The notes beneath the pieces were generated by a model. That model worked only from the letters and a program-made list of their open reading frames with translations, was not told where the DNA came from and ran no database searches. Below are positions 8,902-18,077 of a stretch of DNA of 64,000 nt, piece by piece. Each line of letters starts with the position of its first letter. The stretch's first letter is position 1. The DNA is from Hyphomicrobiaceae bacterium. Its GTDB lineage: Bacteria; Pseudomonadota; Alphaproteobacteria; Rhizobiales; Methyloligellaceae. The DNA lies in the NCBI GenBank assembly GCA_028066055.1, contig JALCBY010000012.1, positions 9,478 to 73,477 on the forward strand, given 5' to 3'. The translations under genes and the position numbers were made by a program.

Positions 8902-8941
8902 GACCTTACGTTGAAGACTATTTCGGTTCGGGACTGATTTT

Positions 8942-9598
8942 GTGATTCGTTTCGAGAATGTTGGACTACGGTATGGGCTCGGGCCTGAGGTGCTTCGGGA
9001 CATCAACTTTCACCTCGTGCCCGGTTCGTTTCACTTTCTGACCGGTCCATCGGGGGCGGGAAAGACATCGCTCCTGCGCCTGCTTTTCATGTCGCTCAGT
9101 CCCAGCCGCGGACGCATCCATCTCTTCGGCCAGGATTGCGCCAACCTGCAGCCCTCAAAGCGCTCGGATCTCCGGCGGCGCATCGGCATTGTGTTTCAGG
9201 ACTTCCGCCTGCTCGAACACTTTACCGCCTGGGAAAATGTGGCACTGCCTTTGCGGGTATTCGGGAAAAGTCAGGAATCGTATCGCGACGACGTGACGGA
9301 TCTGTTGAAATGGGTCGGGCTCGGTGATCGGATGACGGCCTATCCCGAAGTACTCTCCGGTGGTGAGAAACAGCGCGTAGCCATCGCCCGCGCTGTTATC
9401 GGAAAGCCCGAACTCCTGCTGGCTGACGAACCGACCGGCAACGTCGATCCGAACATGGCAAACCGGCTCTTGCGCCTGTTCATCGAATTGAACCGGCTCG
9501 GCACTTCGGTCATCATCGCGACCCATGATTTCCAATTGATGGACCAATGCGACGCTCCACGTCTGGTGATAAATGAAGGACATCTCGAAATTCGTTAG
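8942..9598 (+). CDS. ftsE: Cell division ATP-binding protein FtsE
   Basis: The protein has 218 residues and a GTG start. It is an ABC ATPase with Walker A GPSGAGKTS, signature LSGGEKQRVAIARA, Walker B LLLADEPTG and a switch His in IIATHD. The size and the adjoining ftsX identify FtsE, the cytoplasmic ATPase that drives FtsX to regulate periplasmic murein hydrolases at the division site. The 3' end overlaps ftsX by 26 bases, indicating coupled translation. Confidence 0.95.
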   Translation: MIRFENVGLRYGLGPEVLRDINFHLVPGSFHFLTGPSGAGKTSLLRLLFMSLSPSRGRIHLFGQDCANLQPSKRSDLRRRIGIVFQDFRLLEHFTAWENVALPLRVFGKSQESYRDDVTDLLKWVGLGDRMTAYPEVLSGGEKQRVAIARAVIGKPELLLADEPTGNVDPNMANRLLRLFIELNRLGTSVIIATHDFQLMDQCDAPRLVINEGHLEIR

Positions 9599-10589
9599 TC
9601 TGGACCGGATTGGCGCGCGCTGGAGCGAACTTGCCAAACGCAGTCCTTGGGTGGCTGTTCTGCGCGGCCTTGTCGGACGATCCGGTATCGGCGGTTCCGC
9701 ACCGATCGTGCAGCCGGCTTCCGTTGCCGGCCGCGCTTTGACGGTCGTTATCGCGATCATGTGCTTTCTGGCCTGCCTGACGGCCGGGGCCGTGTACATA
9801 GTCAACGAGGCCGCAGACAACTGGTTTTCCGATATCGCCAGCGAGATCACCGTCCAGGTCAGCCCGGAAGACGAACCAGAGGTTGAAAAAAAAGTAACGC
9901 TGGTGGCGCTGTTCCTCGCCAAGCAGCCCGGAATCGTCAGGGTCAGTCCGTTCAGCGTCGAGGACTCAGCGGCTTTGCTGGAACCCTGGCTTGGATCTTC
10001 CAACGAGCTTACCTCCTTGCCGATACCGCGGCTCATTGCCGTGGAGATCAGCCGCTCCGATCCGCCGGATCTTGCCGGCGTGCGGCAAGCGCTGGAGAAC
10101 AATTTCAAAGGGGTTACGCTCGATGACCACCGGCGCTGGCAGTCGGAATTGCGCACCGTCACGCGGTCGCTTTTTCTCGGCGGCGTCTCGGTTCTTTTCT
10201 TCGTTGCCGCGGCGACCGTTGCCAGCATCGTGTCGGCGACCAAAAGCGCGATGGCTTCAAACCGGGAGATTATCGAGGTTCTTCATTTCGTGGGGGCGCA
10301 GGAGAAGTTCATTGCCCACGAATTCGAAAAACATTTTCTCAATATCGGTATTCGCGCCGGCCTCGTGGGAGCGCTGGGCGCGACCATCCTGTTTCTCATG
10401 CTCCCCATTGTCATGCGGGTTCTTGGCGGTGGTGGTCTTGCTGCGGAAGAGTTCAGGCAGCTCATTGGGTCGGCGGCTCTGGACTGGCCGGGCTATCTTC
10501 TGTTCGGCGTTGTTGTGGTTGTCGTGGCCAGCTTGTGTATGCTCACCTCGCGCTACGGGGTTTATCGCATTCTGAAATCATACGAATAA
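9573..10589 (+). CDS. ftsX: Cell division protein FtsX
   Basis: The protein has 338 residues: one N-terminal transmembrane helix (about 55-75), an extracytoplasmic domain of about 110 residues, then three helices in the C-terminal FtsX/MacB permease domain (about 210-335). It is the membrane partner of FtsE and transmits ATP hydrolysis to cell-wall hydrolase activators outside the membrane. The start lies inside ftsE, and no later in-frame start is convincing. The downstream acyltransferase and YdcF-like genes follow on the same strand. Confidence 0.93.
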   Translation: MKDISKFVSLDRIGARWSELAKRSPWVAVLRGLVGRSGIGGSAPIVQPASVAGRALTVVIAIMCFLACLTAGAVYIVNEAADNWFSDIASEITVQVSPEDEPEVEKKVTLVALFLAKQPGIVRVSPFSVEDSAALLEPWLGSSNELTSLPIPRLIAVEISRSDPPDLAGVRQALENNFKGVTLDDHRRWQSELRTVTRSLFLGGVSVLFFVAAATVASIVSATKSAMASNREIIEVLHFVGAQEKFIAHEFEKHFLNIGIRAGLVGALGATILFLMLPIVMRVLGGGGLAAEEFRQLIGSAALDWPGYLLFGVVVVVVASLCMLTSRYGVYRILKSYE

Positions 10590-10702
10590 GGTGAACGCAA
10601 TTTCACTGCCACTTCTCCTATCTCAGGCGGTATGGTGAAAGCGTTTCATCTGCGGCAGTTTTGCGACAAACTGGCCTGAAACGAAGCATTCCGGAACCAC
10701 GC

Positions 10703-11347
10703 ATGGCTGCATCCATTCGATTGATCCAACTGGTTATCGCGGGCGTCGCAATCGCCGGCGTGCTGGTGGTTGCGGGTTTCGTTCTGTTCGCAAACGCCAT
10801 TGAGCGCGATACCGGTGTGCCGCAGGCGGCGCACGGCATTGTCGCTCTGACCGGCGGCAAGGACCGTATCGGGGAAGCGGTGCGACTGCTGGCGGACGGT
10901 CAAGCGAAGCGTCTCCTGATCACCGGCGTGAATCCCACAACCAAGGCTCGGGACCTTGAGGTCGTGGTGCCTCGGGGCACGGAGTTCTTCGCCTGCTGTG
11001 TGGACCTCGATCATGCCGCACTCGATACGATCGGCAATGCCGCTGAAACGAAAGCCTGGGCAGCGAAGCACGGCTTCAATTCCCTGATCGTCGTGACGAG
11101 CGCCTATCATATGCCGCGTACTCTGGTCGAGTTCGCCCGAGAGATGCCGGATGTGCACCTGGTTCCCCATCCTGTCGTATCGCGAAATTTCCATATCAAG
11201 GATTGGTGGTCGCACCCCGGGACCACGCGCATTCTCATCAGCGAATATCTGAAGTATCTGGGGGCGCTGGCGCGATTTGCGGGTGCCAGGATCGGGGTGA
11301 ATGCCGACCTCGCCGGAAGTGCGCGATCATCGTCGAAGAGGGACTGA
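10703..11347 (+). CDS. YdcF/SanA-like DUF218 membrane protein
   Basis: The ATG of MAASIRLIQ gives 214 residues; the frame is open to a TTG 14 codons upstream. A single N-terminal helix (about 7-31) anchors a DUF218 domain with the family hallmarks ALTGG (about 52), RLLITGVN (about 77) and SAYHMPR (about 135). DUF218 proteins (ElyC, SanA, YdcF) are linked to envelope integrity and lipid-carrier metabolism. The gene lies between ftsX and plsC on one strand, consistent with an envelope role, but the reaction is unknown. Confidence 0.85.
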   Translation: MAASIRLIQLVIAGVAIAGVLVVAGFVLFANAIERDTGVPQAAHGIVALTGGKDRIGEAVRLLADGQAKRLLITGVNPTTKARDLEVVVPRGTEFFACCVDLDHAALDTIGNAAETKAWAAKHGFNSLIVVTSAYHMPRTLVEFAREMPDVHLVPHPVVSRNFHIKDWWSHPGTTRILISEYLKYLGALARFAGARIGVNADLAGSARSSSKRD

Positions 11348-11379
11348 TGCGCTCGGTTCGGGGGCAGGAGTAGCAGGCC

Positions 11380-12153
11380 ATGGTTCGTGCTCTCATCTAT
11401 GTCGTGGTGTTTTACATCGTCAGCACGCTTTTCCTGGTATTGGGAAGCTGGCTCTTGCTCGGGCCTCGCTCGTGGGCCATGGCGGGCCTCGCGGCCCATG
11501 GTAGTACGTGCGTGTGGCTGCTGAAGGTTATCGTCGGCACCGGGCTGGAGGTACGCGGCCACGAAAATCTTCCCCGTGGCCCCGTACTGGTGGCCTCGAA
11601 GCATCAATCGGCATGGGATACGTTTGCACTGGTCCCGTTACTCCACGATCCCGCCATCATCATGAAACGCGAACTCATGTGGATTCCGTTCTATGGCTGG
11701 TTCTCGGCCAAATTCGGAATGATCTTCGTGCGGCGCGAAGCCGGGGCCTCGGCGTTGAGGCAGATGGCGCGTGACGCCGCCGACCGCATCGCAGCTGGCC
11801 GGCATATTCTGATCTTCCCCGAGGGAACCCGGCGCGAGCCCGGGGCGCCGCCGGCCTACAAGCCGGGTGCGCTTTATCTGTATGGTCAGTTGGATGTCCC
11901 GTGTTGCCCCGTTGCGCTCAACTCGGGGCTCTACTGGCCGCGCCGGAGCATGCAGCGCTATCCAGGCAAGATCGTCGTCCAGTTCCTGGAGCCGATACCG
12001 GCCGGCCTGCCGCGCAAGGAGTTCGCAAAGCGTCTGGAACGCGCAATCGAAACGGCGTCCGACGCTCTGATCGTCGAGGCGGCGCAGTCCACCAATCCAC
12101 CGCCCGTACCTGCCGAGACGGCCACCCGATTGGGCTTGACGTCTGCAGCTTAG
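11380..12153 (+). CDS. plsC: 1-acyl-sn-glycerol-3-phosphate acyltransferase
   Basis: The 257-residue protein has an N-terminal membrane segment and the acyltransferase motifs in order: HQSAWD (HX4D catalytic pair, about residue 72), a GMIFVRRE block, FPEGTRREPG (about 147) and a late VALNSGLYWP block. It transfers a second acyl chain to lysophosphatidic acid, giving phosphatidic acid for phospholipid synthesis at the inner membrane. The start follows the YdcF-like gene by 32 bases, so the two are probably one transcript. Confidence 0.9.
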   Translation: MVRALIYVVVFYIVSTLFLVLGSWLLLGPRSWAMAGLAAHGSTCVWLLKVIVGTGLEVRGHENLPRGPVLVASKHQSAWDTFALVPLLHDPAIIMKRELMWIPFYGWFSAKFGMIFVRREAGASALRQMARDAADRIAAGRHILIFPEGTRREPGAPPAYKPGALYLYGQLDVPCCPVALNSGLYWPRRSMQRYPGKIVVQFLEPIPAGLPRKEFAKRLERAIETASDALIVEAAQSTNPPPVPAETATRLGLTSAA

Positions 12154-12233
12154 ACGCTTCGCGATATTGGGGTGCTAACCAATTCTTAGAGATGTGACCG
12201 GATAATGGAACATAACAAGAACAATTTGTTGAC

Positions 12234-12249
12234 CGGTGGGCAGTCACCC
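12234..12249 (+). other. Short hairpin in the nrdJ leader
   Basis: The inverted repeat GGTG/CACC with a 6-base loop sits about 45 bases before the nrdJ start; a 5-1-5 palindrome (AACAATTTGTT) lies just before it. No cobalamin-riboswitch B12 box was found in this 139-base leader, and no clear NrdR box. The regulatory meaning is unknown. Confidence 0.25.
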
Positions 12250-12292
12250 CATACATTTACAAGTGAACAGATACCTCAATCCGCGTTCCGCA

Positions 12293-14680
12293 ATGAGCAC
12301 AGAGTTCCAGGTCGAGTGCCCGATTTCGCAAGAAATCTGGGATATGAAGTACCGCTTCAAGCATGAAGACGGCACACCGCGGGACGTCACGCTTGCCGAT
12401 ACGTGGGCGCGGGTCGCGACGGCGATTGCGCGGCCGGAGCGGCGCTCGGAGCGTGCGCGTTGGACCAGGCGCTTCGAAAGCGCGCTTTCGGATTATGCCT
12501 TTCTGCCGGCCGGGCGGATTCTTGCCGGTGCGGGAACGAGCCGCAATGTCACCCTGTTCAATTGCTTCGTCATGGGGCTGATCGAGGATGATCTCGGCTC
12601 GATCTTCGAAAATGTGAAAGAAGCCGCGCTCACCATGCAACAGGGGGGCGGCATCGGTCACGATTTTTCGAGCCTGCGCCCTAAGGGCGCGCTTGTGGCA
12701 AGCATTGGCGCACAGGCTTCCGGACCGGTCAGTTTCATGGATGTATGGGACGCCATGTGCCGGACCATCATGTCGGCGGGTACACGGCGTGGGGCGATGA
12801 TGGGCACCATGCGGTGCGATCATCCCGATATCGAGGAGTTCATTGCCGCCAAATCCGACGCTGGGCGGTTGCGGATGTTCAACCTCTCCGTTCTCGTCAC
12901 CGATGATTTCATGTCGGCGGTGAAATCGGACAAGGCATGGGACCTTACATTCGGCGGCAGGGTCTACAAGACGGTCGGGGCGCGGGAGTTGTGGAACAAG
13001 ATCCTGCGCGGCGCATATGATTATGCCGAACCTGGCGTGATCTTCATCGACCGGATCAATGCCCTCAATCCCCTGAGCTATTGCGAAAGCATCTACGCCA
13101 CGAACCCATGTGGAGAGCAGCCTCTGCCGCCATATGGTGCGTGCCTGCTCGGTTCGATCAATCTGGCGCGGCTGGTGCGCCATCCGTTTTCCGATGACGC
13201 AGCGCTCGACGAGAAACGGCTCGGCGAGCTGGTGCCGACGGCTGTGCGGTTCCTCGATAACACGATTGATGTTTCCAATTTTCCGCTTGAAGCACAACGC
13301 CAGGAAGCTCTGGCCAAGCGCCGCATCGGTCTGGGCGTGACCGGCCTCGCCGATGCGCTGATCATGTGCGGACAGCGCTATGGTTCGAAGAAGGCGGCGA
13401 AACTCGCATGCAAATGGATGGCGCTCATCGAACGCTCCGCCTATCTCGCCAGCGCTGAACTGGCCGCGGAAAAAGGCGCTTTTCCGTTGTTCGACGCCAA
13501 GGAGTATCTCGCCACCGCCCATATCCAACGGCTCGACAAGGATGTGCGCAAGACGATTTCGGCGCTCGGCCTGCGAAACGGGCTGCTCACGTCCATCGCG
13601 CCGACGGGCACCATCTCGCTTCTGGCCGGCAATGTGTCGAGCGGCGTCGAGCCGGTGTTCGATTTCAAGTATACGCGCCGGGTGCTCGCCGAGGATGGAA
13701 GCCGGGTGGAGGAGCATGTGGAAGATTACGCTCACAGGCTTTATCGGCACATGTTCGGACCCGACGCGCCGTTGCCCAAAGCGTTCGTCACCACCAACGA
13801 CCTTTCGCCGGATGAACATCTGCGGATGCAGGCGGCGTTGCAGCAGCATGTGGACAGCGCCATCTCGAAGACCGTCAATTGTCCGGAGGACATGCCGTTT
13901 GAGGAATTCCGTCCGCTTTACGAGCACGCCTTCGAGATGGGTCTCAAAGGCTGCACCGCGTACCGGCCCAACCCGATTACGGGCTCGGTTCTTTCGACTG
14001 AGAGCATTGCCGAGCCCGCGCGCGACACGGACGAGCGTCAGGAAAGCCTGCCCCTCTCGTCGGTGGAAGTTCCCGTTCCCGTTCCGGTTCCGCTGCCGCC
14101 GGCGGAGCACGCGGCGGCTTCGAGTGGTGAAGTCGTCTATATGTCCGAGCCGCTGGAGCGGGCGGAGACACTGCCGGGCTTCACCTACAAGCTCAAATGG
14201 CCGGATTCCGACCACGCCATCTATGTCACTCTCAACGACATCATTCAGGACGGCCGGCGTCGTCCGTTCGAGATCTTCATCAATTCGAAAAACCTCGAGC
14301 ACTACGCGTGGACCGTGGCGCTCACGCGCATGATCTCGGCCGTTTTCCGCCGTGGTGGCGATGTGTCGTTTGTTGTGGAGGAGCTTAAGGCGGTGTTCGA
14401 TCCGCGCGGCGGGCAGTGGATGGAAGGGCGCTACGTGCCGAGCCTGCTCGCGGCCATTGGCGGTATCATCGAACGGCACATGATCGATATCGGGTTTATC
14501 ACGCCGGCGGAACGCATCGTGCCCGAACACAAGGATGGTGGTGATCAGGCAGCCGCCGGCGCCATTGCGGCGGAGCAGCTCAAGGATGTGCGCTATTGTC
14601 CCAAATGCAGCCAGCCCGCTCTGGTGTACCAAGAGGGGTGCCATACCTGCCGTGCCTGTGGCTTCTCAAAGTGCAGCTGA
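12293..14680 (+). CDS. nrdJ: Adenosylcobalamin-dependent ribonucleotide reductase (class II)
   Basis: The ATG of MSTEFQVECP gives 795 residues; upstream in-frame codons lack family similarity. The class II core contains the finger-loop and active-site segment NPCGEQPLPPYG and the phosphate-binding SIAPTGTISLLAGN. A Pro/Val linker (VPVPVPVPLPP, about 600) leads to a C-terminal domain ending in a four-Cys zinc ribbon (CPKC, CHTCRACG) and a terminal SKCS tail that probably re-reduces the active-site disulfide. It reduces ribonucleotides to deoxyribonucleotides using coenzyme B12, independently of oxygen. It is monocistronic, following plsC by 139 bases. Confidence 0.95.
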   Translation: MSTEFQVECPISQEIWDMKYRFKHEDGTPRDVTLADTWARVATAIARPERRSERARWTRRFESALSDYAFLPAGRILAGAGTSRNVTLFNCFVMGLIEDDLGSIFENVKEAALTMQQGGGIGHDFSSLRPKGALVASIGAQASGPVSFMDVWDAMCRTIMSAGTRRGAMMGTMRCDHPDIEEFIAAKSDAGRLRMFNLSVLVTDDFMSAVKSDKAWDLTFGGRVYKTVGARELWNKILRGAYDYAEPGVIFIDRINALNPLSYCESIYATNPCGEQPLPPYGACLLGSINLARLVRHPFSDDAALDEKRLGELVPTAVRFLDNTIDVSNFPLEAQRQEALAKRRIGLGVTGLADALIMCGQRYGSKKAAKLACKWMALIERSAYLASAELAAEKGAFPLFDAKEYLATAHIQRLDKDVRKTISALGLRNGLLTSIAPTGTISLLAGNVSSGVEPVFDFKYTRRVLAEDGSRVEEHVEDYAHRLYRHMFGPDAPLPKAFVTTNDLSPDEHLRMQAALQQHVDSAISKTVNCPEDMPFEEFRPLYEHAFEMGLKGCTAYRPNPITGSVLSTESIAEPARDTDERQESLPLSSVEVPVPVPVPLPPAEHAAASSGEVVYMSEPLERAETLPGFTYKLKWPDSDHAIYVTLNDIIQDGRRRPFEIFINSKNLEHYAWTVALTRMISAVFRRGGDVSFVVEELKAVFDPRGGQWMEGRYVPSLLAAIGGIIERHMIDIGFITPAERIVPEHKDGGDQAAAGAIAAEQLKDVRYCPKCSQPALVYQEGCHTCRACGFSKCS

Positions 14681-14716
14681 GCAGCGGCCGAACCCGAAGT
14701 CCTGCTCGTCCCATCG

Positions 14717-15886
14717 TTATGATCCAAGCACTTTCATCTCCCGCGGCTGGCGTGTGAGGAGGATAGCGGTCAGGGCCAGCGCGGCGCTCGCCAGCATCAG
14801 AGGTGCGGCGAATGACTGGGCCGCGGCGTAGGCCCATCCGGCGATGGCCGGCGCGATCATCTGGCCCGTTGCGAAAGCGGCGGTCATGACCGCGATGTGG
14901 CGCTGAACGTCCGCTCCCGCGGCAATTCGGTGCGCCTCCTTCATTCCGGCCATGGTGATGACCATGAAGGTGCCGCCGACGCAGACCCCGGCAATGATGA
15001 TCGCGGAAATATGCGAGACGAACGCCGGAAAGAGAAGACCCGCGGCCATGGCATATTGGCTCACCGCCCAGATCTGACGATTGGAAAAGAGGCGCTCCGC
15101 GCGGATCGCGAGCGGTGTGGAGATAAAGGCAGCCAAGCCGAACACCGGCCAGCTCCAGCCGAATATGAGCGGCGCATCGATGACGTCCCGTGCCATCACC
15201 GGCAGATAGGTCGCCGGGATGATGTAACCGACGCCGAGCGCGCCATAAGCAAGGATGGGGCGCCAGGCGAGAGGGACTCTTTCAGGTGTGCCGCCCGGGC
15301 CCGAAGTGGCGTCGCCTGAGGTGAATTTGCCCTGAAACTGAAGGCACAGAAGGACAGCGAGCGCCAGCGACACCGCGCCGGTGATCTGCCAGGCCGCCAT
15401 GCTGTCGGCGTCGTCGGCCATCAGGGCGAGGACGCCAAGGCCAACCGCGGCAATCCCCGCGCCGACCCCGGAGAAGACCCACCCTTGCAGATCGGATCGT
15501 CCGCCCACCTGGAGCCGCTTGACGATATGGTTGCTGACGAGCACCAGGGTGAACGCACTGAAGACACCCGCGAAGAACCGCAGTGCGAGCCAGATCGTCA
15601 TGTCGTCGCTGAGGCCCATGCCGAGAGTCGTCAAGGCAATCGCGACCAGGGACAGTTGCAGGATCACCGCGGGTGAGAATGACAGCCGTGCCGCAAGCAG
15701 TGCGCCGACCCAGTAGCCGGCAAAATGAACGGACGCCAGCAATCCACCCTGCGAGACGGAAAGCAGGCCGTCGCTCTCCATCATCGGCAGGAGCGGCGTG
15801 AACGCGAAGCGACCCACGCCCATGGCAAGAGTCAGGGCGGTGAGACCAGCGAGGGCCAGACGAAGATCTGAAGAAGAGGAGTGCAT
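14717..15886 (-). CDS. YbfB/YjiJ-family MFS transporter
   Basis: The 389-residue protein has about twelve hydrophobic helices. The start (LALAGLTALTLAMGVGRFAFTPLLPMM) carries the GxGRFAxTPLLP signature of the YbfB/YjiJ MFS family, putative exporters of unknown substrate in the inner membrane. It is divergent from a LysR-type regulator with 109 bases between, a layout that usually means the regulator controls the transporter. It is convergent with nrdJ. Confidence 0.88.
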   Translation of the reverse strand: MHSSSSDLRLALAGLTALTLAMGVGRFAFTPLLPMMESDGLLSVSQGGLLASVHFAGYWVGALLAARLSFSPAVILQLSLVAIALTTLGMGLSDDMTIWLALRFFAGVFSAFTLVLVSNHIVKRLQVGGRSDLQGWVFSGVGAGIAAVGLGVLALMADDADSMAAWQITGAVSLALAVLLCLQFQGKFTSGDATSGPGGTPERVPLAWRPILAYGALGVGYIIPATYLPVMARDVIDAPLIFGWSWPVFGLAAFISTPLAIRAERLFSNRQIWAVSQYAMAAGLLFPAFVSHISAIIIAGVCVGGTFMVITMAGMKEAHRIAAGADVQRHIAVMTAAFATGQMIAPAIAGWAYAAAQSFAAPLMLASAALALTAILLTRQPREMKVLGS

Positions 15887-15995
15887 GGTTCAGGCGCGCC
15901 GAATTTTGTCTACTGCTGCGCGACTGTAGCTCTTGCATGATATCAAAAAAAATGAATTATAAAGAATATTGATTTCATATTTTGAGATATAACAG
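15887..15995. promoter_or_regulatory. AT-rich divergent promoter region between MFS and LysR genes
   Basis: This intergenic stretch is markedly AT-rich compared with its surroundings and contains the palindrome TGATATCA at 15938-15945. LysR proteins commonly bind T-N11-A sites in such shared promoters. The binding site is inferred. Confidence 0.4.
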
Positions 15996-16868
15996 ATGCA
16001 AAATCTGGACCTTCGTGCACTGGAAATTTTCCGCACCGTGGCGACGGAGGGCAGTGTTTCCAAAGCCGCCGTCAAGCTCAACCGGGTACAATCGAACGTC
16101 AGCACGCGCATAAAGCAGCTTGAGGAACAGCTCGGCAAAGAGCTCTTTCTGCGCCAGAGCCGGGGGCTCGACCTGACAGCCGACGGCGAACTCCTGCTGA
16201 CCTATACGGAGCGGTTGCTGGAGTTGTCGCGGGAAGCCTCCGAAGCCCTGAACGCGCGCAAGCCGAGCGGCATCTTCCGGGTTGGCACCATGGAAAGCAC
16301 TGCCGCGGCGCGCCTGCCCGCCATTCTGTCGCGCTACCACGCGCTTTATCCGGAGGTCGAGATTCAACTGGAGACCGACACGGCGGGTGGGCTGGTCGAG
16401 CGGCTAATGAATTTTGACGTGGAGGCGGCCTTCATCGCCGAACCGGTCGCGTTCGAGCGCCTCTCAACCCGGCCGGTGTTTCGCGAAGCGCTCGTGCTGG
16501 TTGCCCCGGAAGACTTTCCACCGCTGGAGAACGCAAGCGAGATCAGCGGCAGGACGATCATCGCTTTCGAGGAAGGCTGCGCCTACCGGCGCTATCTGCA
16601 GGATTGGCTGCTGGAATGCGGCGTCGCGCCCGGCCAGATCATCTCCGTCGGTTCCTATCTTGCCATTCTCGCTTGCGTTTCCGCCGGAACAGGCTATGCG
16701 GTTGTGCCGCAAGCCGTTCTGGATTGCGTGTCCAGCGAGGGGAAATTCGTGCAATATCCGCTCGGCGGAAAATACGCCCGGATCGAAACCATGCTTTCCT
16801 GGCGCGCGAATTACACTTCGGGCAAGCTTGACGCCTTGCGGGATCTGATGCCCGCGCTTGAACGGTGA
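15996..16868 (+). CDS. LysR-family transcriptional regulator
   Basis: The 290-residue protein has an N-terminal helix-turn-helix (about 1-60; LEIFRTVATEGSVSKAAVKLN, QSNVSTRIKQLEEQLG, LFLR) and a C-terminal periplasmic-binding-like effector domain (about 90-290). It is divergently paired with the MFS transporter and followed 17 bases later by a FAD oxidoreductase on the same strand, so it may control either or both. The effector is unknown. Confidence 0.92.
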   Translation: MQNLDLRALEIFRTVATEGSVSKAAVKLNRVQSNVSTRIKQLEEQLGKELFLRQSRGLDLTADGELLLTYTERLLELSREASEALNARKPSGIFRVGTMESTAAARLPAILSRYHALYPEVEIQLETDTAGGLVERLMNFDVEAAFIAEPVAFERLSTRPVFREALVLVAPEDFPPLENASEISGRTIIAFEEGCAYRRYLQDWLLECGVAPGQIISVGSYLAILACVSAGTGYAVVPQAVLDCVSSEGKFVQYPLGGKYARIETMLSWRANYTSGKLDALRDLMPALER

Positions 16869-16885
16869 TGGGGGATTAGGGAAGC

Positions 16886-18058
16886 TTGAAAAGCGATATC
16901 GCCATCATCGGCGGCGGGATCATCGGCTGCGCCGCCGCCTATTTTCTCGCGACCAAGGGTGCCGACAGCGTCACGGTCATCGAGCCAGATGCGACCTACG
17001 CAAAGGCTTCGACGCCCGCCGGCGCCGGTGGGGTGAGGCGGCTCATGTCGCGGCCGGAAAACATCCGCATGTCCCAGTTCAGCCTCGATTTTTTCGCCGA
17101 CTTTGCGGAGACGATGGCGACGGACGACAACCCCGCCGACATCGCCTTTCGGCGGCAGGGATATCTGTTTCTGACCAACGCCGATGGCGTTGACGCCTTG
17201 ACCCTAAATTTCGAAACACAGGCAGCCGAAGGCGTTCCTGCCGAACTGCTGGACGTGGATGCGCTGCGGGCGCGGTTTCCCTCCATCGGTACGGACAATG
17301 TTGCTATGGCCTGCCATTCGCCCGAGGACGGCTGGATTGATCCGCACGCGGCGCTGATGGGGTTTCGCAAGAAGGCGCAGAACCTCGGGGTTGAGTTTCT
17401 CAAGGACAAGGTCATTTCGCTGGACGTGTCGCCGACGGCGGTAACCGGCGCCGGTCTGGAGTCTGGACAACGGTTGGAGGCCGAGTGCTTCATCAATGTT
17501 GCCGGTGCCTGGGTCAGCGAAATCGCGGCGATGACCGGTGCGAAACTGCCGGTCGTACCCATGTGCCGGGTGCAGCATTTCTGGCACTGTGCACACGACA
17601 TTGAGCCGCTGCCGCTGGTGAAGGATGACAGCGGTGCCTTCTTCCGTCCCGAAGGCGATGGTTTCGCCGGCGGCAGGCCGAGTTGGGAGATCGAGCCGGG
17701 ATTCAACTGGGACGTGGATCGCGGCTATTTCGCCACCTATTTCGAAGATACGGTGTGGGAACTGCTGGCCAACATGGTGCCGAAATTCGAGACGATCAAA
17801 CTCGAACGCACATGGGCCGGGCATTACGCGCAGAACATGCTCGACGGGAACATGATCATCGGGCGTTATTCGGACGGCCACGAGAATCTTCTGACCGCCT
17901 GCGGCTTCTCCGGCCACGGTATCATGCACGCGCCGGCTGTGGGCCGCGCCTTGTCCGAACTTGTCCTCCACGGGCGGTACGAGACGATTGATCTGACGCA
18001 GATGGAGTTCGACAGGGTTCTCAGGAATGAGCCTTACGCCGAAATCGGTATCAAGTGA
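16886..18058 (+). CDS. FAD-dependent amine/amino-acid oxidoreductase (DAO family)
   Basis: The 390-residue protein starts with TTG. The N-terminal Rossmann motif IIGGGIIGCAAAYFLA binds FAD; the DAO-domain features STPAGAGGVRRL (about 48) and the C-terminal ACGFSGHGIMHAPAVGRAL are those of the sarcosine/dimethylglycine oxidase-like group. It oxidises a C-N bond of an unidentified amine or amino acid. It directly follows the LysR gene and converges on the PEP mutase-family gene, with both stop codons inside a small hairpin. Confidence 0.87.
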   Translation: MKSDIAIIGGGIIGCAAAYFLATKGADSVTVIEPDATYAKASTPAGAGGVRRLMSRPENIRMSQFSLDFFADFAETMATDDNPADIAFRRQGYLFLTNADGVDALTLNFETQAAEGVPAELLDVDALRARFPSIGTDNVAMACHSPEDGWIDPHAALMGFRKKAQNLGVEFLKDKVISLDVSPTAVTGAGLESGQRLEAECFINVAGAWVSEIAAMTGAKLPVVPMCRVQHFWHCAHDIEPLPLVKDDSGAFFRPEGDGFAGGRPSWEIEPGFNWDVDRGYFATYFEDTVWELLANMVPKFETIKLERTWAGHYAQNMLDGNMIIGRYSDGHENLLTACGFSGHGIMHAPAVGRALSELVLHGRYETIDLTQMEFDRVLRNEPYAEIGIK

Positions 18059-18077
18059 TGCGGGTTTTTCGGCATCA
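18056..18077. terminator. Hairpin joining two convergent stop codons
   Basis: TGATGC and GCATCA form a 6-bp stem around a 10-base T-rich loop; the stop codons of the two convergent genes are each part of an arm. It may terminate weakly in both directions, but the stem is short and no long U-tract follows. Confidence 0.35.

Noticed and set aside
12154..12292. Cobalamin riboswitch before nrdJ
   Set aside because: The gap is only 139 bases and lacks the B12 box and the long stem architecture; no support was seen.
12257..14644. A 795-codon open frame on the minus strand opposite nrdJ
   Set aside because: GC-rich third positions of the real nrdJ gene keep the opposite strand open; the product is Arg/His-rich with no domain.
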